This document shows positions 9,202 through 18,248 of a stretch of DNA of 64,000 bases, one piece after another. Each line of letters starts with the position of its first letter. The first letter of the stretch is position 1. A program made the translations under genes and the position numbers. The DNA is from Micromonospora aurantiaca ATCC 27029 (GTDB lineage: Bacteria; Actinomycetota; Actinomycetes; Mycobacteriales; Micromonosporaceae): contig NC_014391.1 of assembly GCF_000145235.1 (NCBI RefSeq), positions 5,847,501-5,911,500 on the forward strand, read 5' to 3'. The notes beneath the pieces are model-generated. The model was not told the origin of the DNA. It made no database searches and worked only from the letters and a program-made list of their open reading frames with translations.

Positions 9202-9522
9202 CTAGGGCCGGGTCTGCTCGTGTACCCAGGCGGTGTAGCCGGGGTTGCCGCTGTCCTCCCGGCTGACCAGGATCTCCGGCACCTCGTACGGGTGGTTGGC
9301 GCGGAGCTGGTCGACCAGGGCGTCCACCCGGTCCGGCGCGGTCTTGAACCGCACCTGCCACTCGGCGGTGGTCTGGATCGCCGACTGCCACCAGTAGGTG
9401 CTGTCCACCGGGCCGCCGACCTGGGCGCAGGCCGCCAGCCGGCCGGCGACGGCCGCGGCCGCCAGCACGTCCGCGACCCCGCGGGCGTCCACCACAGTCG
9501 TCACCACGCAGATCTGATCCAC
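9202..9522 (-). CDS. cutA: CutA1-like divalent-cation tolerance protein
   Basis: A 106-residue protein that matches the CutA1 trimeric ferredoxin-like fold along its whole length: CVVTTVVD at the start, AACAQVGGPVDSTYWWQ in the middle, and the hallmark HPYEVPEI near residues 77-84. CutA proteins are associated with copper/divalent-ion tolerance in E. coli, but their biochemical role is unsettled. The gene is upstream of, and on the same strand as, the large membrane protein gene (47 nt gap), so co-transcription is possible. Confidence 0.93.
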   Translation of the reverse strand: MDQICVVTTVVDARGVADVLAAAAVAGRLAACAQVGGPVDSTYWWQSAIQTTAEWQVRFKTAPDRVDALVDQLRANHPYEVPEILVSREDSGNPGYTAWVHEQTRP

Positions 9523-9578
9523 CAGCGCACCCTACGTGGCGTACCGCCGCCACGCCGAGCAGGCGCAGGGGGAATCGG

Positions 9579-10601
9579 TCAGGTGTCGGCCGCGCCGTTG
9601 CGGTTGGCGGCGATCCACGTGTCGATGCGGGCCCACCAGTCGAACAGCCAGTCGATGCGTTCCTGCTTGCCGGCCGGGATCTCCTCCGGCGGCACCGACC
9701 AGAACCGCATCATGATCCGCTTGTCCATCGGCAGCTCGCGCCACACGTCGGCGACGGTGAGCATCTGGTCCAGGCCGGTGTGCGCCACGAAGATCACGCC
9801 GGCGTCCGGCGCGGCGTCGAGCGCGGCGAGCAGCCCGCCCGGCTGCGGGGCGAGCACGTGCCGCAGCCGCTCGGCGCGCCGCGCCATCCGTTCCAGGCCG
9901 AGCGACCGCAGCCGGTCGATCGCGCGCAGCCGCCGCGACGGGGTGAAGTTGCCGCCCTCCGGGAAGATCACGAAGGCGTCGTCGTCGTCCAGGCCGGTGG
10001 CCAGGTGCCCGATCTGCCGCACCACCGACTCCCGCCCGTCCGGCCCGGCCGCGATGAACCGGTTGGGCAACCGGTTGAGCAGCACGTCGATGGCCGGATC
10101 CCACTGGAGGGTCTCCTTGAGCACGATCCGGGGTTCCCGCCTGAACCAGTTCACCAGCGCGTGGATCAGGATGAACGAGTCGCCCGGCCCGGCGTGCCGG
10201 CAGACCACGAGTTCGGGACGGCCCGGCAGGGCGGTGTCCGGGTCGGTGCCGACCACGTCGATGCTCAGCCGCAGCGTCCACCGGGCCTGCCAGAACATGA
10301 TCCGCAGGAACCACCCGGCCAGGACGTAGTGGGCCCGCTGGAAGGCCGGCGCGCGTTTGTACGCGCCGAAGCCCGAGGCGAGCCAGAGCAGGAACAGGGC
10401 GAGCAGCGCGGCGGCGTCCCAGACCAGGTAGACGGTGCCGATCCAGAGCAGCCGCAGCGGGCGCAGCCGTCCCGGCACCAGCGGGGACGCGGCGAGCGCC
10501 AGCAGCGCCCAGGCCGGCAGCGTGGTCACCACGAAGAAGGCCAGCAGCACCACACCAGGGGCGAGCACCAGCCGGCGTAGCCAGCGGGGTGGCAGCGGCA
10601 T
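9579..10601 (-). CDS. Lysophospholipid acyltransferase-family membrane protein (PlsC-like)
   Basis: A 340-residue protein with N-terminal hydrophobic segments (about 10-35, 45-75) followed by a PlsC-type acyltransferase domain. The HX4D catalytic motif is CRHAGPGD (near residue 135) and the glycerophosphate-binding motif is FPEGGNFTP (near 216). The family acylates lysophosphatidic acid or other lyso-lipids at the membrane. Its ATG directly abuts the stop codon of the patatin-like gene (TGAATG). The pair is therefore translationally coupled and may act as a deacylation/reacylation unit in lipid remodelling (inference). Confidence 0.86.
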   Translation of the reverse strand: MPLPPRWLRRLVLAPGVVLLAFFVVTTLPAWALLALAASPLVPGRLRPLRLLWIGTVYLVWDAAALLALFLLWLASGFGAYKRAPAFQRAHYVLAGWFLRIMFWQARWTLRLSIDVVGTDPDTALPGRPELVVCRHAGPGDSFILIHALVNWFRREPRIVLKETLQWDPAIDVLLNRLPNRFIAAGPDGRESVVRQIGHLATGLDDDDAFVIFPEGGNFTPSRRLRAIDRLRSLGLERMARRAERLRHVLAPQPGGLLAALDAAPDAGVIFVAHTGLDQMLTVADVWRELPMDKRIMMRFWSVPPEEIPAGKQERIDWLFDWWARIDTWIAANRNGAADT

Positions 10602-11444
10602 TCAGCGCTCCAGCGCGGTGTCCAGGTATCGGCGGGAGGCAGTGTACGCGCGACTGATCCGCCGTCCCACCGCCGCCGTGTCCCGGTACGCCCACGGGCT
10701 GTCGTCGCGCGGCTCCAGCCCGCCGGTGGGCAGCACGTGCACCTCGACGTCCTCGGGCAGCGCCGCCATCTCCCGCGCGAACCGGTGCCGGCGGGCGATC
10801 TCGAACGCCACCTGGGCGATCTCCCAGGGGCGGCGCGGCGGCGTCAGCTCGCGTTCGATCCGGCCCACCTGGAGCACGAAGATCTGCTTCGCGCCGAGCA
10901 GCACCGCCTCGCCGACCGGGATCGAGTTGACCACCCCGCCGTCGATGTAGTGCTGGCCGTCGAGCTGGGCCGGGGGCAGCAGCCCGGGCACCGAGGCGGA
11001 GGCGAGCACCGCCGGCACCAGCGGTCCGGTGTGGAACCAGTGCTCGGCCGCGCGCTCGATGTTCGCAGCGCAGCAGCGGAACGGCACGGCCAGGTCGGCG
11101 AACGTGGTGTCCTCGCCCAGCGCGCTCTCCAGCAGGCGGTACAGCGGCCGGGGCGAGTGCAGGTGGGTACGTGCCGCGAACCGGCGCAGCTGCCGGGCGA
11201 CCGAGTCGCCGTACACCTCGCTGGCCTCGGGCGACGCCCAGAGCCGGACCAGCCGGTCGGTGACCGCCTCGGTCGGGTCGGCGGCGACCAGGGCGCCGTT
11301 GACCGCGCCGATCGACGTACCCAGCACGAGGTCGGGTCTGATCCGGGCGCGGAACAGGGCACGCAGCATGCCCACCTCGACCGCGCCGAGCACTCCCCCG
11401 CCGCCGAGCACGAACGCCACCGGACCTGCTGCCATGCCGTTCAT
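10602..11444 (-). CDS. Patatin-like phospholipase
   Basis: A 280-residue patatin/RssA-type serine hydrolase. The oxyanion loop is GGGGVLGAVEVG (residues ~14-25), the nucleophile elbow is GTSIG (Ser near 44), and the dyad Asp lies in DGGVVNSIP (near 168). The family removes acyl chains from phospholipids or lysophospholipids with a Ser-Asp dyad. It has no signal peptide, so it is probably cytosolic or membrane-associated. It is immediately followed, with no intergenic base, by the PlsC-like acyltransferase. ATG 11435 (MAAGP) is an alternative start three codons in. Confidence 0.9.
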   Translation of the reverse strand: MNGMAAGPVAFVLGGGGVLGAVEVGMLRALFRARIRPDLVLGTSIGAVNGALVAADPTEAVTDRLVRLWASPEASEVYGDSVARQLRRFAARTHLHSPRPLYRLLESALGEDTTFADLAVPFRCCAANIERAAEHWFHTGPLVPAVLASASVPGLLPPAQLDGQHYIDGGVVNSIPVGEAVLLGAKQIFVLQVGRIERELTPPRRPWEIAQVAFEIARRHRFAREMAALPEDVEVHVLPTGGLEPRDDSPWAYRDTAAVGRRISRAYTASRRYLDTALER

Positions 11445-11614
11445 CCTGGCACGCGGCCCACACCCGGCCGGGTGGCCGCCCCGACCGAGGTGGGAGCGTC
11501 ACGCGACGCCGCCCGGGCTATGACACAGCGCGATCGTCAACGGGACGACTGTTGACAGGTCAGACACATTCCCGCAACCTGATAGCGCTCCCGAGCCCAG
11601 GCAGGTGCGAGCTG

Positions 11615-13108
11615 ATGGCGACACTCCAGGCCGGCCGTCTGCTGGCCCGGCGGTACCGGCTCATCGACCGGATCGGTGCCGGTGGCATGTCGGTGATCTG
11701 GCGTGCCCGCGACGAGGTGCTCGACCGGGTGGTGGCGGTGAAGGTGCTCGCCCCCTCGCTCGCCGCCGACGCGCGGTTCCGCGACATGGTGCGCGAGGAG
11801 GCCCGCTCGGCCGCCCAGCTCGACCATCCGCACGTCACAGCCGTGCACGACTACGGCGAGACGGTGGCCCCGGACGGCTCCATCACCTCGTTCGTGGTGA
11901 TGGAACTGCTCAGCGGCGAAGAGCTGGAACACCTGCTGACCCAGGGGCCGCTGCCCTGGCCGGCGGCGGTGGAGACGGGCGCGCAGGTGGCCGAGGCGCT
12001 GGCCGCGGCGCACCGGCTCGGCATCGTGCACCGCGACGTGACCCCGGCCAACGTGATGATGACCGGCACCGGCGCGAAGGTGCTCGACTTCGGCATCGCC
12101 ACCCGGATCGGCACGCCGGACGACGACGAGGACGGCGGCACGTTCGGCACCCCGGCGTACGTGGCCCCGGAGCGGCTCGACGGCGCGCCCGCCCAGCCGG
12201 CCACCGACGTGTACTCGCTCGGCGTGCTGCTGTTCGAGACGCTGACCGGGCACCCCCCGTACCCGGCGGAGACCTGGGAACAACTGAGCGCGGCGCTCGC
12301 GGACTGTCCGGAGCCCACACTGGACGACGTACCGGGCCTGCCCGGGCCGGTCGCTGACATCTGCCTGCGCTGCCTGGCCCGCGACCCGCGTCACCGGCCC
12401 ACCGCGCACCAGGTGGCCGCCGTGCTGCGCGACCAGATGCTGCCCGCCGACCCGCAGGCGGCCACCATGCTGGCGCCGACCATGACGCTGCCCGCGCTGA
12501 CCTCCCCGCCGCCGGCCGGCCCGGAACCGGCGAGGCCGCCGACCCCGGGCCAGGCCCCCGCGGCGCAGCCGATCCCGGAGCCGGGGCAGGATCCCGCCGC
12601 ACAGCCGGTTCCGGGCCGGCGGCGGACCCTCACGCTGGCCGCAGTCGGCGTGACTGTGGTCGCCGCGGCGGCGCTGCTGGCGTCCGCGCTGACGCCGGAC
12701 CGGCCCGCCGGCCCCCGGGTGCTGCCGACCGCCGGGCCGGTGCAGCCGTCGCCCGCCGAACCGCCGGTGACCGAGGAGCCGGCCACCACGCCGCCGGCCG
12801 GGCCGACCACTCTGCCGTCGACCGGCGGCGTGCGCCCGCCGGCCGCCGGTCAGGCCGACGCCGCCGAACGGGTGGACGGACTGATCGAGGCCGGACTGAC
12901 CGAGGGCCAGATCCGCGAGGACGTCGGGGTGGACCTGCGCAACCTGCTGCGCAACGCGGTCGCCGCGAACGGCGAGGGCGAGGTGACAGCCGCCGTGGAC
13001 CGGCTCCGTGGCAAGATCGACGAGCGTCGCCGCGAGGGCAGCATCAGCCCCGGGTACGCGCGGCGACTCGACGCCGCCGCGGCGGAACTCGTGGCCGGGC
13101 AGACCTGA
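11615..13108 (+). CDS. Transmembrane serine/threonine protein kinase (PknB family, no PASTA)
   Basis: A 497-residue receptor-like Hanks kinase. The kinase domain spans residues ~14-280: P-loop GAGGMS (21-26), Lys43 in VAVKVL, HRDVTPAN (140-147), DFG (159-161), and an activation loop with candidate Thr in GGTFGTPAYVAPE. A Pro/Ala-rich juxtamembrane linker (~290-335) leads to one TM helix (~337-357). The extracytoplasmic part is a Pro/Thr-rich stalk and then a ~75-residue helical domain (AAERVDGLIEAGLTEGQ) instead of PASTA repeats. ATG 11615 gives the normal kinase N terminus; SD support is weak. Substrates may include FHA proteins such as the one at 2226. TTGACA at 11552 is a possible -35. Confidence 0.92.
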   Translation: MATLQAGRLLARRYRLIDRIGAGGMSVIWRARDEVLDRVVAVKVLAPSLAADARFRDMVREEARSAAQLDHPHVTAVHDYGETVAPDGSITSFVVMELLSGEELEHLLTQGPLPWPAAVETGAQVAEALAAAHRLGIVHRDVTPANVMMTGTGAKVLDFGIATRIGTPDDDEDGGTFGTPAYVAPERLDGAPAQPATDVYSLGVLLFETLTGHPPYPAETWEQLSAALADCPEPTLDDVPGLPGPVADICLRCLARDPRHRPTAHQVAAVLRDQMLPADPQAATMLAPTMTLPALTSPPPAGPEPARPPTPGQAPAAQPIPEPGQDPAAQPVPGRRRTLTLAAVGVTVVAAAALLASALTPDRPAGPRVLPTAGPVQPSPAEPPVTEEPATTPPAGPTTLPSTGGVRPPAAGQADAAERVDGLIEAGLTEGQIREDVGVDLRNLLRNAVAANGEGEVTAAVDRLRGKIDERRREGSISPGYARRLDAAAAELVAGQT

Positions 13109-13112
13109 CGGG

Positions 13113-14231
13113 TCAGCCGGCCACGACCGGCGCGACCGCCCGCTGTGCCCGTGCGGGCGCCCGCGCGGCCAGGAAGCCCCGGTAGACCGCCTCGTAGTCG
13201 GCGGCCATCCGCTCCACCGAGAAGTTCTCCGCCACGTGCGCCACGCAGTCCGCCGGGTCCAGGTCCGCCGCCGCCCGCAACGCCGCCGGCAGCTCGCCCG
13301 GGTGGTCGCAGACGAAACCGGTCACCCCGTCGCGGACCAGTTCCGGCACCGCGCCCCGGCCCAGCGCCACCACCGGCGTACCCGTCGCCATCGCCTCCAC
13401 CATCACCATGCCGAACGGCTCCGCCCACTGGATCGGCATGATCAGGCAGCGGGCGTCCAGCAACAGCCGCAGCGCGGTCACCCGATCCGCGTTCACCACG
13501 GGCGTCACGTCGTCGCCGAGCAGCGGCCGGACCACCTGCTCCAGGTAGCGGCGCTCAGCGGGCTCGTTGCACTTGCCCGCGAGCGTGAGCGGCAGCCCGG
13601 CCGCCCGGCAGGCCGCGATCGCCACGTCCGGGCCCTTGTCCGGGCTGAACCGGGCCAGCCAGAGCACCGGGCCCGCGCCCGGGCTGCGCTTGCGGGGGAT
13701 GTCCCGCAGCGGCATCGCGTTGTGCACGGTGCCGGCCCAGGGCAGCCCCGGGTTGGCCCGGCGCTGGGCGTGCGAGATCGCGATCAGGCCCACGCCCCGG
13801 TCGGTGTTGCCGAGCACAGTGCCGTACTCGCCGACCGGGTTGCCGTGCACGGTGGCCACTGTGGGCACGCGGCGGCGGCCGGCCACCATCGGGCCGATCG
13901 TGGTGTGGTCGTGGATCAGGTCGAAGTCGGCCGGGTCGACCAGGCGGTCCACGTGGGCCAGGTGCGCCAGTTCGGGCAGCGACTCGCCCATCCGCTCGTA
14001 CTGGAGGTCGTCGCAGGTGGAGACGAAGTCGGCGGCGGTGCCGTGCTCGGTCCCGGCGCCGAACAGCGTGACGCGGTGCCCCCTGTCGACGAGCGCGTCG
14101 ACGAGCCCCGCCACCACTGTCTCCAGCCCGCCGTAGCCGGGCGGCGGCACCGACAGCCACGGCGGCACCACCATGGCGATCCGCAACGGCCCGGCCCACG
14201 CGCGCTCCGAGGACTGCTGGTTCACGGCCAC
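13113..14231 (-). CDS. GT4-family glycosyltransferase
   Basis: A 372-residue GT-B glycosyltransferase. The N-terminal domain starts RIAMVVPPWLSVPPPGYGGLE (gly-rich acceptor loop). The C-terminal domain has the GT4 EX7E motif in AEPFGMVMVEAMATGTPVVA (near 270-290), and Lys in FSPDKG near 198. The family transfers sugar from a nucleotide-sugar donor with retention; donor and acceptor are not deducible. It is convergent with the kinase gene, with only 4 nt between stops. GTG 14231 follows GGGAGGA closely; a second in-frame GTG at 14225 is an alternative. Confidence 0.88.
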   Translation of the reverse strand: MAVNQQSSERAWAGPLRIAMVVPPWLSVPPPGYGGLETVVAGLVDALVDRGHRVTLFGAGTEHGTAADFVSTCDDLQYERMGESLPELAHLAHVDRLVDPADFDLIHDHTTIGPMVAGRRRVPTVATVHGNPVGEYGTVLGNTDRGVGLIAISHAQRRANPGLPWAGTVHNAMPLRDIPRKRSPGAGPVLWLARFSPDKGPDVAIAACRAAGLPLTLAGKCNEPAERRYLEQVVRPLLGDDVTPVVNADRVTALRLLLDARCLIMPIQWAEPFGMVMVEAMATGTPVVALGRGAVPELVRDGVTGFVCDHPGELPAALRAAADLDPADCVAHVAENFSVERMAADYEAVYRGFLAARAPARAQRAVAPVVAG

Positions 14232-14307
14232 GAGTCCTCCCCGTCGGTCCCCGGCGTACCCCGCTGCGCGCGGGTTCCCGGCCCGGCCCGCGGTAAACGA
14301 CGGGCGG

Positions 14308-14979
14308 TCAGCCGGACACCACGATCGCGACGTGCACCTCCCGTACGCCGGGCAGCGCCCAGGCGGCCCGTTCCGCGTCCTCCCGCTGCCACCAGGCGCT
14401 CACCACTCCGTCGAGCACCACTGTGTCGCCGTCGACCCGGGCGTCGATCCGCTCGGTCCCGGTACGCCGCAGCAGCAGGCGGCGCAGGTCGATCCGCTTC
14501 TGCTCGTCACTCGGCGGGGTCGGCGGCCGCACCTCGACCAGGTTCGTCACCCCGCGTACGCCGCGCAGCCGGCGCAGTTCCCGTTCGGCGGTACGGCGCT
14601 GGAAGCCGAACTCGACCTCGCCGCGCAGCATGATCCAGCCGTCGGCGACGGTCACGTCCAGCCGCTCGGCGGGCACGAAGCTGTCCCACTCCAGCGCCCG
14701 GCTCGCAGCGATCGCGATGTCGGCGTCGGTACGCCGGTCCGTGGCGGGCAGGTCGACCGCCAGGTCACTGGCGACCGCCCGGACGCCGCGTACCCGGTGG
14801 GCGCAGCGCTCGACGGCCCACCGCCGGGCGTAGCTGTCCACCTGGCCGGTGAGCGTCACGACGCCCCGCGCGACTGTCACGCCGACCTCGGTGGCCCGGG
14901 TCTGCGCGTCCCAGTCCAGTTCGGCGAGGACGTCGCGCTGGATCTGCTGGTCGGTGCGCACGGCGGACGTGGTGGTCAT
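14308..14979 (-). CDS. Triple BON-domain protein
   Basis: A 223-residue protein with three successive BON-like modules (about residues 10-75, 83-150 and 155-220). Each has the VxDGxVxLxGxV-type strand pair: VARGVVTLTGQVDS, VADGWIMLRGEVE and VDGDTVVLDGVV. There is no signal peptide or TM helix, so it is probably cytosolic or peripheral. BON domains bind phospholipids or occur in stress proteins such as OsmY. ATG 14979 has GGGAGGG about 8 nt upstream and is preferred to the longer form. A strong inverted repeat sits directly upstream of the SD. Confidence 0.85.
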   Translation of the reverse strand: MTTTSAVRTDQQIQRDVLAELDWDAQTRATEVGVTVARGVVTLTGQVDSYARRWAVERCAHRVRGVRAVASDLAVDLPATDRRTDADIAIAASRALEWDSFVPAERLDVTVADGWIMLRGEVEFGFQRRTAERELRRLRGVRGVTNLVEVRPPTPPSDEQKRIDLRRLLLRRTGTERIDARVDGDTVVLDGVVSAWWQREDAERAAWALPGVREVHVAIVVSG

Positions 14980-14996
14980 GCCCCGACCCTCCCGCC

Positions 14997-15025
14997 GGTA
15001 CGGGTGAGGCGCGCTCACCCGTACC
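14997..15025. promoter_or_regulatory. Inverted repeat in the 5' region of the BON gene
   Basis: GGTACGGGTGAG and CTCACCCGTACC form perfect 12-bp arms around GCGCG. A further CGGGTGAG follows at 15024-15031. The repeat lies 18 nt upstream of the BON start codon, beside its SD. It could be an operator or an mRNA hairpin that affects initiation. Confidence 0.55.
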
Positions 15026-15042
15026 GGGTGAGAAACGAGGAG

Positions 15043-15091
15043 GGGCGGCGGGTGACGGAGCCAACCCCCTTGGCTCCGTCACCCGCCGCCC
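15043..15091. terminator. Strong terminator after the htrA-like gene
   Basis: A perfect 22-bp stem (15043-15064 with 15070-15091) closes on five bases (CCCCC on the plus strand). It starts 24 bp past the HtrA stop codon on the minus strand and separates that transcript from the BON gene. Confidence 0.9.
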
Positions 15092-15114
15092 GGGAGGGAG
15101 GCAGGTCCTCGGGA

Positions 15115-16629
15115 CTATGACGTCTCGGCGAGCGTCACGGTTGCGTTCTCGGTGGATCCGTTTCGCTTGTACTGCACCTCGACCCGGTCGCCGACCTTGC
15201 CGGCCTGCACGGCGCCGACCAGGTCGTTCGAGTCGTTGATCACCTTGTCGCCGAACTTGGTGATCACGTCGCCGCGCTGGATCCCGGCCTTCTCGGCGGG
15301 GCTGCCGGGCGTGACCGCGGCGACCAGCGCGCCGCCGTCCTCGGCGCCGTTCACGCTCACCCCGAGCGAGGGGTGGCTGATCTTCTCGCCGCGCTGGAGC
15401 TTCTCGGCCACGTTCTTGGCCTTGTTGCTCGGGATGGCGAAGCCCACGCCGATGTTTCCGGTGCTGCCCTGCCCGGCGGTGGCGATGGCGGTGTTGATGC
15501 CGATCACCTCGCCCCGGGTGTTGACGAGCGCGCCGCCGGAGTTGCCCGGGTTGATCGGGGCGTCGGTCTGGAGCAGGCCTGAGATCGAGCTGGCGCCCTG
15601 CTGCGGGTTCTGCTGGCCGCCCTCCCCCGCCTGGATGGTGCGGTCGCGGGCGCTGAGGATGCCGGCGGTGACCGAGCCCTGGAGGCCGAGCGGGCTGCCC
15701 AGGGCGAGCACCTGGTCACCGACCTGCATGGCGTCGCTGTCGCCGAACTTGGCCGCCTTCAGGTTGCTCACGCCACTGGCCTGAACCACAGCGAGGTCGG
15801 TCTTCGGGTCGGTGCCGACGATCTTCGCGGAGGCGCTCTTGCCGTCGGCGAAGACCACCCGCACGGTGTCACCACCGGCGCCGGCGACGACGTGGTTGTT
15901 GGTGAGCACGAACCCGTCGGCGCTGAGGATCACCCCGGAGCCCTCACCGCTGTTCGTCATGATCGTGACGATGCTGTCCTGGACGGAGGCCGCGATCTTG
16001 GGCAGGTCGGCGCTGTTGATCACCGGCGCGGCGGAGTAGGTGCGGGTGGGACCGTCCCCGTCGAGCGCGAGGGCGAGCGCGCCACCGGCCGCGCCGGAGC
16101 CGAGCATCAGGACCAGCGCCAGCGCGCCCGCGCCGACGAACTTCCCGGCCCGGCTGGGGCGTGCCGGCTGCTGCGGGCCCCACTGCGGCATCGGCTGCCC
16201 GGGCTGGTACGACTGGTATCCCTGCTGCGTCTGGTACGGCTGTGCCTGGTACGACGGCACCGGCCCACCGTGCTGCGTGGACGGGTAGCCCGCGGCGGTC
16301 TGCTGGTTCCAGCCGCCCTGCTGGTGCTGCTGCCCGTACCAGGGGTGCGGCTGCCCCGAGGCCGGGTACGGCGGCGCGGACGGCGTCGCCGGCTGCGGCG
16401 GGTACGGCCCGGCGGGCGCGGTGTTTCCGGCGCTCTCCGCCGGGTTCGTGTGCCCGGCGGGCGTGCTGGTTCCGGCGGCCGGGGAGTCGGCCGGAACCGA
16501 CGCCGCGGCCGGGGTGCTGGAGGAGTCCGACGTCCCGCTCTCGAGGCGGGGCAGCTCGGCGGTGTGGTGCGACGGCTCGGCGTCGGCGGGGGCCGGCGAC
16601 CGCTGCGGATCGGTCTCGTGGTCGGTCAT
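15115..16629 (-). CDS. HtrA/DegP-like membrane-anchored serine protease (PepD type)
   Basis: A 504-residue protein. Residues 1-165 are a cytosolic, low-complexity Pro/Gln/Tyr-rich segment (repeats of the type YQxQPYQ). One TM helix follows (~168-192, ALALVLMLGSGAAGGALAL). The trypsin-like domain (~215-400) has the triad His in NNHVV, Asp in KTDLAVV and Ser in NPGNSGGAL. A PDZ domain (~410-495, LGVSVN...GDVITKFGDKVI) closes the protein. It is probably an extracytoplasmic quality-control protease. It follows a response regulator and histidine kinase on the same strand, as pepD follows mprAB in mycobacteria. ATG 16629 starts the recognisable reading frame. Confidence 0.92.
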   Translation of the reverse strand: MTDHETDPQRSPAPADAEPSHHTAELPRLESGTSDSSSTPAAASVPADSPAAGTSTPAGHTNPAESAGNTAPAGPYPPQPATPSAPPYPASGQPHPWYGQQHQQGGWNQQTAAGYPSTQHGGPVPSYQAQPYQTQQGYQSYQPGQPMPQWGPQQPARPSRAGKFVGAGALALVLMLGSGAAGGALALALDGDGPTRTYSAAPVINSADLPKIAASVQDSIVTIMTNSGEGSGVILSADGFVLTNNHVVAGAGGDTVRVVFADGKSASAKIVGTDPKTDLAVVQASGVSNLKAAKFGDSDAMQVGDQVLALGSPLGLQGSVTAGILSARDRTIQAGEGGQQNPQQGASSISGLLQTDAPINPGNSGGALVNTRGEVIGINTAIATAGQGSTGNIGVGFAIPSNKAKNVAEKLQRGEKISHPSLGVSVNGAEDGGALVAAVTPGSPAEKAGIQRGDVITKFGDKVINDSNDLVGAVQAGKVGDRVEVQYKRNGSTENATVTLAETS

Positions 16630-16691
16630 GCCACCAGCTTTCCCCGTAGCACTGTCACCAGCCTGGAATCCGCCTGGAAGTTTTCTGAATG

Positions 16692-18248
16692 TCACTCGCC
16701 GGGCTCGGGCTCCTCGGGCAGCAGCGGCAGCTTCACCCGGAAGGTCGCCCCTCCGCCCGGTGTCTCCGCCACCTCGACGGTGCCGTGGTGCGCGGCGACG
16801 AGCGCGGCCACGATGGCCAGGCCGAGGCCGGTGCTGATCGGCCCGCCGGCCCGGCGGGTACGGGCGGCGTCCACCCGGTAGAACCGCTCGAAGACCCGTT
16901 CGGCCTGCTCCGGGGTGAGGCCGGGACCGGTGTCCGCCACCTCCACCACGGCGAGGTGGCCCGCCTCGGCCCGCAGCCGCAGCGTCACCGAGGTGTCCGG
17001 CGGCGTGTGGGTGAGCGCGTTCGTCATCAGGTTGCCGATCACCTGGCGCAGGCGCGCGTCGTCGCCGAGCACCACCAGCGGCCCGGCGCCCGGTTCCCGC
17101 TCCAGCTCGATCCGCCGGTCCGGGGCGACCACCCGGGCCGCCTCGACCGCGTCGGACGCCAGCACCGGCAGCTCGACCGGGGCCAGCGCGATCGGCCGTT
17201 CCCGGTCCATCCGCGCCAGCAGCAGCAGGTCCTCCACCAGCAGACCCATCCGGGACGCCTCGTCCTCGATGCGGCGCAGCAGGTCGGCGGTCTGCTCCGG
17301 CGCACGCGCCGCGCCCTGGCGGTACAGCTCGGCGAAGCCCCGGATGGTGGTCAGCGGCGTGCGCAGCTCGTGCGAGGCGTCGGCGATGAACTGCCGCATC
17401 CGCTCCTCGGACCGGCGGGCCCGCGCCTCCGACGCCTGCGCGTACGCGGCGGCGTCCCGCGCGCCCATCTCGGCGCTGCGCGCCGCCGCCTCGGAGGCGG
17501 CCCGCGCGGTGAACGCGGCCTCGATCTGCGCGAGCATCGCGTTCAGTGCCCGGGACAGGCGGCCCAGCTCCGAGGTGGGGCACGGCCGCCCCATCTCCGG
17601 GTCGGGCACCCGCCGGGTCAGGTCGCCGCCGGCGATGGCGGCCGCCGTACGCTCTATCTCCACCAGCGGCTTCAGGCTGGTACGGACGATCCCGGCGCCC
17701 ACCGACGCCAGCGAGATCAGCACCGCTCCGCCGACCAGGAGGTCTATCCAGACCAGCCGGCCGACCGCGGAGTCCACGCCGGTGAGGTGCTGCCCGAGCG
17801 CGATGATCCGCCCGTCGGGCAGGGCGGTGTAGAGCATCCGCCACCGGCTGCGGCCGTCCTCGGAGCGCACGGTGAACGGGTCGCCCACCCGCTCCTGGTA
17901 GCCCGCGTAGTCGGCGGGGAACCGGGGCAGTTCCTCTTCGCGCAGGCCCTCGTAGCGCGTCGGCTCCTCCGGCAGCTCACCGGGCGCCATGACGGACGCC
18001 ACGTAGTCCGACGGAATGGTGATCTTGATCCCGCCGCCGCCGGCCTTGTCGAGCGTGTTGGCCACCGTGTACGCGCCGCCGCGGAGCTGGTCGTCCGCCT
18101 GCCCGATCAGATAGTTCCGCAGCAGGAACGCCGTCAGGCCGCTGATCACCACCAGCGCCACAGCCACGAGCGCGAGGACCGCGGCGACGAGCTTCAGCCG
18201 GAGCGGGACGCTGCGCAGCCTGCCCTTCGCGTCGTGGACGACGTTCAC
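16692..18248 (-). CDS. Sensor histidine kinase (MprB-like)
   Basis: 518 residues. TM1 is at ~17-42 and TM2 at ~163-188, with an extracytoplasmic sensor domain of about 120 residues between them. A HAMP domain (~190-245) contains a short insert and coiled coil. The HisKA H-box is DASHELRTPLTTIRG (His near 290), and the HATPase has N-box NLMTNALTHT and G-box VADTGPGLTPEQ. GTG 18248 overlaps the response-regulator stop by four bases (GTGA), so kinase and regulator are co-translated. The neighbouring HtrA protease suggests a cell-envelope stress input, by analogy with MprAB. Confidence 0.92.
   Translation of the reverse strand: MNVVHDAKGRLRSVPLRLKLVAAVLALVAVALVVISGLTAFLLRNYLIGQADDQLRGGAYTVANTLDKAGGGGIKITIPSDYVASVMAPGELPEEPTRYEGLREEELPRFPADYAGYQERVGDPFTVRSEDGRSRWRMLYTALPDGRIIALGQHLTGVDSAVGRLVWIDLLVGGAVLISLASVGAGIVRTSLKPLVEIERTAAAIAGGDLTRRVPDPEMGRPCPTSELGRLSRALNAMLAQIEAAFTARAASEAAARSAEMGARDAAAYAQASEARARRSEERMRQFIADASHELRTPLTTIRGFAELYRQGAARAPEQTADLLRRIEDEASRMGLLVEDLLLLARMDRERPIALAPVELPVLASDAVEAARVVAPDRRIELEREPGAGPLVVLGDDARLRQVIGNLMTNALTHTPPDTSVTLRLRAEAGHLAVVEVADTGPGLTPEQAERVFERFYRVDAARTRRAGGPISTGLGLAIVAALVAAHHGTVEVAETPGGGATFRVKLPLLPEEPEPGE

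Noticed and set aside
6464..9205. 913-codon plus-strand frame opposite the large membrane protein
   Set aside because: The composition (Gln/Arg/Gly/His) is a mirror of Leu/Ala/Val codons on the other strand. No domain is recognised.
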